Assembly (NCBI GenBank): GCA_013329855.1
Contig: DUJI01000245.1
Location: 1 to 8,489, forward strand
Source: Thermoplasmata archaeon
GTDB lineage: Archaea > Thermoplasmatota > Thermoplasmata > RBG-16-68-12
Reading direction: 5' to 3'
Length of the DNA stretch: 8,489 nucleotides
Shown: piece after piece, positions 5,153 to 8,489 of the stretch
How positions within the stretch are numbered: position 1 is the first letter of the stretch
Layout: each line of letters begins with the position of its first letter
Program-made: the position numbers and the translations under genes
The notes under the pieces: model-generated
Database searches by the model: none
What the model was told of the DNA's origin: nothing
Seen by the model: the letters and a program-made list of their open reading frames with translations, nothing else

Positions 5153-5791
5153 TCACAGGTACCTCACGGCCGGGCCCATGGTCGTCTTCACGTACGCCGA
5201 GGCGATGTTGTCGCGTCCGCGTTCGAGCTTGCCCATCACGCGGCGCACGAGGGCATCCAGGTTCTCCGCGAGGTCCTCGGGCGGCATGTCCCGCGTCCCG
5301 ATGGCCGCGTGGAACGTCCTCCGGTCTTTGGACCGCACCCGGACCGTGTTCCGCATGTTCTTGATCATGTTCGACGGGTCGGCGGTGGGCGGCACGGGCC
5401 GGGGCATCTTGCCCCGCGGGCCCAGGACGATGCCGAGCCGCTTGCCGATCACGGGCATGAGCGGGGCCTCGGCGACGAAGAAGTCGAAATTCCGGGCAAG
5501 GATGTGCGCCTTCCGCTTGTTCCCGGCGTACTCCTCGATCTCCTGGGGCTGGATGACTAGGTCCGCGACAGGGCGGACCTTCATCGCGAGCTCGCCGGAG
5601 GCGAAGACGCAGATCTTGACCTGCTTCCCGCGCCCCTTGGGCAGGAGGACCTCCTCGTCGATCCGGTTCTTGGGGACGGACAGGTCGACCTCACGGAGGT
5701 TCAACGCGACCTCGACGGTCTCCTTGAAGGTCCGAGGCTTGGCCACCTCGAGGGCCTTCTTCACCGTGTCGATGGAGTGCTTTTCCGCCAA
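5153..5791 (-). CDS. rpl1: Large-subunit ribosomal protein L1 (uL1)
   Basis: This 212-residue protein is the mobile L1 stalk protein, which binds 23S rRNA and helps release the E-site tRNA; in archaea it also represses its own message. N- and C-terminal parts form domain I (NLREVDLSVPKNRIDEEVLL near 31-50 and RNTVRVRSKDRRTFHAAIGT near 147-166). Domain II lies between, with GRGKQVKICVFASGELAMKV and the hallmark LGPRGKMPRPVPPTADPSN. The length is normal. The start is a TTG with AGGAGG (5800-5805) eight bases upstream. It is the first gene of rpl1-rpl10-rpl12; rpl11, which precedes rpl1 in many archaea, is not adjacent because a divergent gene lies upstream. A TATA box at 5864-5874 and a structured leader suggest autoregulation by L1 (inference). 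Confidence 0.97.
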   Translation of the reverse strand: MAEKHSIDTVKKALEVAKPRTFKETVEVALNLREVDLSVPKNRIDEEVLLPKGRGKQVKICVFASGELAMKVRPVADLVIQPQEIEEYAGNKRKAHILARNFDFFVAEAPLMPVIGKRLGIVLGPRGKMPRPVPPTADPSNMIKNMRNTVRVRSKDRRTFHAAIGTRDMPPEDLAENLDALVRRVMGKLERGRDNIASAYVKTTMGPAVRYL

Positions 5792-5796
5792 GGATG

Positions 5797-5838
5797 TCGC
5801 CTCCTGCAGTGCAGCCGACGCCGGAGCGTCTCCTGCAG
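5797..5838 (-). promoter_or_regulatory. Structured leader of the ribosomal operon, possible L1 autoregulatory site
   Basis: The leader between the predicted transcription start (about 5840) and the rpl1 TTG contains a perfect GACGC-UCCG-GCGUC hairpin (5817-5830) and a CUGCA-C-UGCAG inverted repeat (5804-5814). It also has two near-identical copies of CTGCAGGAGRCG (5827-5838 and 5798-5809), the second holding the Shine-Dalgarno. Archaeal L1 is known to repress its operon by binding an mRNA mimic of its rRNA site. That this leader is the target is inference. Confidence 0.35.
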
Positions 5839-5863
5839 AGGGAAGCCGACGAAAGAGCCCACC

Positions 5864-5874
5864 CTTATTAAGGT
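5864..5874 (-). promoter_or_regulatory. TATA box of the rpl1-rpl10-rpl12 operon
   Basis: On the minus strand AAAACCTTAATAAGG is the most AT-rich element upstream of rpl1, with a purine-rich BRE-like AAAAC just before the CTTAATAAG core. Transcription would start near 5840, giving a leader of about 50 bases. The setting (strong operon, GC-rich surroundings) supports a real promoter. Confidence 0.65.
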
Positions 5875-5984
5875 TTTGCGGGGCGACACCGCTCGGTCGA
5901 GTTGACCTGGGTGCGTGGCGAGCCGGAACAGTCTATGCACAATCCTCTTGAGACGGGAGCACGGACCGCATCCCGGGCGGAAGG

Positions 5985-6463
5985 ATGGCATTGCTGACGA
6001 TCCTGAACGCCATCCTGGTGGGCGTCGTCGCGACGGTCGCGATGGACCTGGTCGCCGCGGCCGGGGTGGCCCTGCATGTCTTCCGCATTCCCCTGTACGG
6101 CCGGTGGTTCCTCTACGGCCTCAAGGGGACGTTCCGCCACGCGGACATCGACCGCGCGCCCCCGCTGAAGGGCGAGAACGCCCTCATGCTGCCCCTGCAC
6201 TACCTCGCGGGCGCCCTCCTTGCGGCGGTCTATCTGGTACTCCTCGACGCGTTCTCCGCGGGCGCCGGGAGCGTTCTCCTCGCCGCGGCCTTCGGGCTCG
6301 CCTCGAGCGTGATCCCCCTGTTCCTCATGCTCCCCTCCATGGGCTACGGGCTGCCGGGCCTCAGCCATGGGCGCGACACGTTCTGGCTGCGCCAGATCCT
6401 CCTGATGCACCTCGCCTATGGCGTGGGATTGGGCTCGGCGTCCTCCTGTTCGTCCCCTCGTGA
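5985..6463 (+). pseudogene. DUF2938-like membrane protein gene with an apparent frameshift near its 3' end
   Basis: About 159 residues when read with one frame change, resembling DUF2938 integral membrane proteins. It has a first helix with LNAILVGVVATVAMDLVAAA, then PLYGRWFLYGLKGTFRHADI, the conserved GENALMLPLHYLAGALLAAV helix, a third helix near 95-116, and SHGRDTFWLRQILLMHLAYG. In the starting frame the protein then runs into serine-rich sequence and continues to 6569, across the AT-rich promoter of the next gene, which is unlikely. One base missing near 6429-6431 would restore LGLGVLLFVPS and a stop at 6461-6463, a natural end of the fourth helix. The shift may be real decay, programmed or a sequencing error. 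Start ATG 5985 has only a poorly spaced GGAAGG; a TTG at 5991 fits that site better. Its role is unknown. Confidence 0.65.
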
Positions 6464-6523
6464 CGCTGAGGTCCACCCCCGTCTCCCCACCGCTCCGACC
6501 CGACCCTACCGCAGGGACAGAAT

Positions 6524-6567
6524 ATACGGAACCGAAATATATGGGTCCGTATTATTTGGGTCCGAAT
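6524..6567 (+). promoter_or_regulatory. MarR promoter with palindromic operator
   Basis: The arms ATACGGAACC (6524-6533) and GGGTCCGTAT (6543-6552) form a 9/10 inverted repeat around the AT-rich core GAAATATAT. A third half-site, GGGTCCGAAT (6558-6567), overlaps the ATG. The core doubles as a TATA box about 28 bases before the ATG at 6566, the right distance for a leaderless transcript. Binding by the MarR dimer encoded just downstream would block the TATA box, which implies autorepression (inference). Confidence 0.6.
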
Positions 6568-7060
6568 GAAAGCCGCAGCGCGGACCGAAACCCCGCAAGC
6601 AACCACCGCACGCCACCACCCGGCGTCCCCGGACCCCATGGGGGAGACGTTCGACCTGATTGCCGCGATCGCGAAGAAGGCCGAGCGGCTCGTGACGCGG
6701 ACCGTGGCCGAGGCGGGCCTCACGCCGGCCCAGTACCTGGTCCTCGCAAACCTCCCCGACAAGGGCGGTCGGCCCCTCGGAGAGCTGGCAGACGTCCTCC
6801 GCTGCTCCCCGTCCACGGTCACCGGGGTCGTGGACACCATGGAGAAGAAGGAGCTCGTCGCGCGGGCGCCCAACCCGGAAGACCGGCGGAGCCACCTCCT
6901 GGTGCTCACGCCCACGGGGCGGACGCTCCGCAAATCCAGCCCGGGGCTCGAGGACTTCTACGAAGGGTGCACGATGGGGATGAGCAAGGCGGAGTTCGAG
7001 CGCCTGCGGGACATGCTGCTGCGGCTCAACGCGTGCCTGGGCGCGGCGGGAGTGGAGTGA
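6566..7060 (+). CDS. MarR-family winged-helix transcriptional regulator
   Basis: This 164-residue dimeric regulator binds palindromic operators and usually responds to small phenolic, oxidative or drug-like ligands. Residues about 1-25 are a weakly conserved leader. Residues 27-50 form the first dimerisation helix. LTPAQYLVLANL (52-63) starts the DNA-binding domain, LGELADVLRCSPSTVTGVVD (71-90) contains the helix-turn-helix, and NPEDRRSHLLVLTPTG (103-118) is the wing with the typical DRR. The C-terminal helix (139-160) completes the dimer. Cys80 in the recognition region, Cys135 and Cys157 could allow redox sensing, though this is not shown. The ATG at 6566 fits a leaderless start from the upstream TATA; ATG 6638 would be the alternative. 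The small membrane protein gene begins 51 bases downstream and is probably co-transcribed. Confidence 0.92.
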   Translation: MKAAARTETPQATTARHHPASPDPMGETFDLIAAIAKKAERLVTRTVAEAGLTPAQYLVLANLPDKGGRPLGELADVLRCSPSTVTGVVDTMEKKELVARAPNPEDRRSHLLVLTPTGRTLRKSSPGLEDFYEGCTMGMSKAEFERLRDMLLRLNACLGAAGVE

Positions 7061-7111
7061 GGATCCGAGTCCACGAGGTGTGATCGTAGGAAGGACAGAG
7101 GTGAGGAGAAC

Positions 7112-7480
7112 ATGGCAGACGTCGGAGCTAGGGAGCATGGAGAAGTCGAACGAAAGCGGCTGAGCGGACGCCTAGAGGATGTAGGGTGGGCGCTCCTCTT
7201 CCTGATGAGCGGGGCCATCCTGGCAGTGCCGAGCATCCCGAACCCGTGGGCCGCCTGGTTCATCGGGGTCGGGGCCATCCTGCTGGGTGTGAACCTCGTG
7301 CGGTACGCGTCCGGATTGCGGGTCCACGTGTTGACGTCCGGATGCGGGGCCATCGCCGCGGCCGCGGGCGTCGGCGCCTATTTCGGGATCGACGTCCCGA
7401 TTCTGGCGCTGGTCCTCGTCCTGATCGGGGTGGTCATCCTGGCCGAGCCGCTGGTCCAGCGGAACGCCCAGAGCGCCTGA
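7112..7480 (+). CDS. Small integral membrane protein, possibly LiaF/DUF5668-type transmembrane module
   Basis: This gene encodes 122 residues. After a charged N-terminus of about 22 residues come four hydrophobic segments: ALLFLMSGAILAVPSI (27-42), WAAWFIGVGAILLGVNLVRY (46-65), a weaker one with SGCGAIAAAAGVGAYFGI (76-93), and PILALVLVLIGVVILAEPLV (95-114). The pairing ERLSxRLEDxGWAL...WFIGVGAILLGVNLVRY resembles membrane modules found in LiaI/LiaF or DUF5668-like proteins, with no soluble sensor domain here. The start has GTGAGGAG seven or eight bases upstream. It follows the MarR gene by 51 bases on the same strand and is a plausible target or partner of that regulator, but nothing in the sequence shows a transport or resistance function. 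Confidence 0.75.
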   Translation: MADVGAREHGEVERKRLSGRLEDVGWALLFLMSGAILAVPSIPNPWAAWFIGVGAILLGVNLVRYASGLRVHVLTSGCGAIAAAAGVGAYFGIDVPILALVLVLIGVVILAEPLVQRNAQSA

Positions 7481-7489
7481 GCGCCCAAT

Positions 7490-7513
7490 GCCGCCCGTCT
7501 TCGGGCGGGCGGC
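7490..7513 (+). terminator. GC-rich hairpin between convergent genes
   Basis: CCGCCCG (7491-7497) pairs with CGGGCGG (7502-7508) around a TCTT loop, and a shifted GCCGCC/GGCGGC pairing is also possible. It sits in the 60-base gap between two convergent genes. There is no T-tract on either strand, so termination is uncertain for an archaeon. Confidence 0.4.
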
Positions 7514-7540
7514 ACCTTGACGAGGACGAAGACCCCGCCA

Positions 7541-8368
7541 TCACGCTCGGAGGACCTTCTCGAAGCACGTGTCGATGCCCGGGAAGGCGTTCATGTCTCC
7601 GGCCCACGACGCCAGGGTGGAGCGGTATCGGTCCTCGAACTCCTGGAGCGCGTCCAGGACGCGGTACTGGACGCTCTCCGAGTCGCCCTCCCGGACCACG
7701 GCGGCCGCGATCACCTCGGTCCCGCGGACGAAGAAGATCGTGTAGTCCCCGAAGCGCATCTGGTCCAGGGCGCCCTCCTTCGAGGCGAGGGTCTGCTTCA
7801 CGAAGTCCTGGACCCCGACGAGCATCCCGCCGAGGATATCGCGGTCGAGGTCCGTCCGGAGGGCGTCCGAATAGTGTCGGATGAGGAGCCCGCTCTTGTG
7901 GAGGACGAACAGCTCGGCGATGTTCGCGCGCCCGCCGAAGGCGATGCCCAGGGCCTCGGCAGCCGCCCGGGCAGCCCGCTTCATCTCGAGCTTGAGGACG
8001 CCGAGGTTCGTCGACTTGTCCACGAGGACCAGGAGGCTCACGTCCCCTTCCGACAGGGTGGTCACCGCCACGTTGGCCAGAGGTCCCTCCATGAGGATGA
8101 AGTCGGGGTTGGGGAGGCTCAGGTTCTCGAAGACGCTGCCCGCCGATTGCGCGATCAGCGTGCTCATGGCGGAGAGGACCGCGGGGCTCATGCCCCCCCG
8201 GATGTCCACGGCCACGGCGAGCCCGTTCGTGTCCGCGATGACGGAACCGCGGACGCCGCGGGCCCGGCGGCGCAGCTGGGCCAGGATCTGCTCGAGCTGG
8301 GTCTCGATCCCCTGCTCATCCGGGATCGTGACCGTCTCCATGCCGTCCACGACCTCATCGCGCGGCAT
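7541..8368 (-). CDS. Two-domain roadblock/longin-like protein
   Basis: This 275-residue soluble protein starts with a short linker. A roadblock/LC7 domain follows at about residues 20-145: a helix QLEQILAQLRRRARGVRGSV, strands SVIADTNGLAVAVDI, helix SAMSTLIAQSAGSVFENLSL, and strands in FILMEG and SLLVLVDKSTNLGVLKLEMK. A second alpha/beta domain (about 150-255) begins IAELFVLHKSGLLIRHYSD, followed by helices and the strands DYTIFFVRGTEVIAAAVV; it resembles a longin- or roadblock-like fold seen in archaeal regulatory proteins. Such domains usually control small GTPases or bind signalling partners. The ATG has GGAAGGAG about seven bases upstream; Met10 is an alternative. The tail of another gene overlaps its first codons by 14 bases, implying an operon. 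Confidence 0.85.
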   Translation of the reverse strand: MPRDEVVDGMETVTIPDEQGIETQLEQILAQLRRRARGVRGSVIADTNGLAVAVDIRGGMSPAVLSAMSTLIAQSAGSVFENLSLPNPDFILMEGPLANVAVTTLSEGDVSLLVLVDKSTNLGVLKLEMKRAARAAAEALGIAFGGRANIAELFVLHKSGLLIRHYSDALRTDLDRDILGGMLVGVQDFVKQTLASKEGALDQMRFGDYTIFFVRGTEVIAAAVVREGDSESVQYRVLDALQEFEDRYRSTLASWAGDMNAFPGIDTCFEKVLRA

Positions 8369-8489
8369 GCGGGTCTCCTTCCGCCGTCTCCTCGGACGGG
8401 GACGCCGCGGGCGCGTTCCCGGCGGCCGGGCGCGCAGCGGCCTTCCGCAGCGAGGGAATCCGCGCCCGCCGCGGCCGGACGGTGGGGAA
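8355..8489 (-). CDS. C-terminal end of an unidentified protein (5' part beyond window)
   Basis: The minus strand from the right edge is open for 44 codons to a TGA that overlaps the start of the roadblock gene by 14 bases. The visible tail is basic then Ala/Pro-rich (FPTVRPRRARIPSLRKAAAR, then PAAGNAPAASPSEETAEG), which looks like a disordered C-terminus. The other two frames give lower-quality arginine-rich sequence. No family can be named from so little. Small GTPases or signalling proteins often accompany roadblock genes, but that is only a guess. Confidence 0.45.
   Translation of the reverse strand, partial: FPTVRPRRARIPSLRKAAARPAAGNAPAASPSEETAEGDPHAAR

Noticed and set aside
4405..5364. 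Plus-strand open frame of 319 codons
   Set aside because: Antisense to the secure rpl10 and rpl1 genes; its Leu/Gly/Asp-rich product is a mirror of their codon use.
6464..6569. Extension of the DUF2938-like protein to 6569
   Set aside because: The extension is low-complexity, covers the MarR operator and TATA box, and overlaps the MarR start; the alternative frame gives a better protein end.
7186..7884. Plus-strand open frame of 232 codons over the small membrane protein and the roadblock gene
   Set aside because: It crosses the hairpin between convergent genes and has a Pro/Arg/Ser-rich product, a typical shadow.
1..8489. CRISPR array, insertion sequence, phage or toxin-antitoxin module
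   Set aside because: No regularly spaced direct repeats, no transposase or integrase motif, and no terminal inverted repeats were seen anywhere in the window.

Overview
The window looks like chromosomal DNA from a GC-rich euryarchaeon, probably in the Thermoplasmatota. Three things support this. The ribosomal block encodes archaeal-type L1 (uL1), L10/P0 (uL10) and L12/P1, with the archaeal GLGALFG ending on L12. There is a FilR1/DUF1724-type regulator and a two-domain roadblock/longin-like protein. AT-rich TATA-like boxes stand out from a very GC-rich background. The lineage is inferred from gene content only.

Layout. (a) 1-1224, minus strand: a compact operon of a small conserved-looking protein, a HemG-like flavodoxin and a multi-pass membrane protein cut by the window edge, with an ATGA overlap and a shared junction. 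(b) 1305-2105, plus strand: a divergent winged-helix regulator with a FilR1-like C-terminal part. (c) 2109-3156, minus strand: DUF2255 protein, a manganese-cupin hydroxynitrile-lyase-like protein, and the remnant of a third gene (membrane protein) reduced to its N-terminus. (d) 3174-3928: no intact gene. It holds a helical-repeat-like minus-strand reading frame that appears frameshifted, a plus-strand scrap with one Kelch motif and a C-terminal membrane anchor, and a tRNA-like stretch. (e) 3929-5791, minus strand: rpl1-rpl10-rpl12, with a clear TATA box and structured leader upstream and a hairpin/T-rich terminator downstream. L10 lacks the usual archaeal C-terminal acidic tail. (f) 5985-6463, plus strand: a DUF2938-like membrane protein with an apparent one-base frameshift near its end. 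(g) 6566-7480, plus strand: a MarR-family regulator that looks leaderless and carries a strong palindrome over its TATA box, followed by a small membrane protein. (h) 7541-8489, minus strand: a two-domain roadblock/longin-like protein and the tail of an upstream gene.

Functionally, the window is a conserved translation operon flanked by small accessory clusters. Each accessory cluster pairs a winged-helix regulator with redox or membrane proteins. The 2.1-3.9 kb segment is a patch of gene decay between intact blocks. I see no CRISPR array, insertion sequence, phage or toxin-antitoxin module, and no convincing new multi-gene system. The points most worth following are the tail-less L10, the MarR palindrome, the hydroxynitrile-lyase-like cupin with an exact set of metal ligands, the frameshifted DUF2938 gene and the decay patch.
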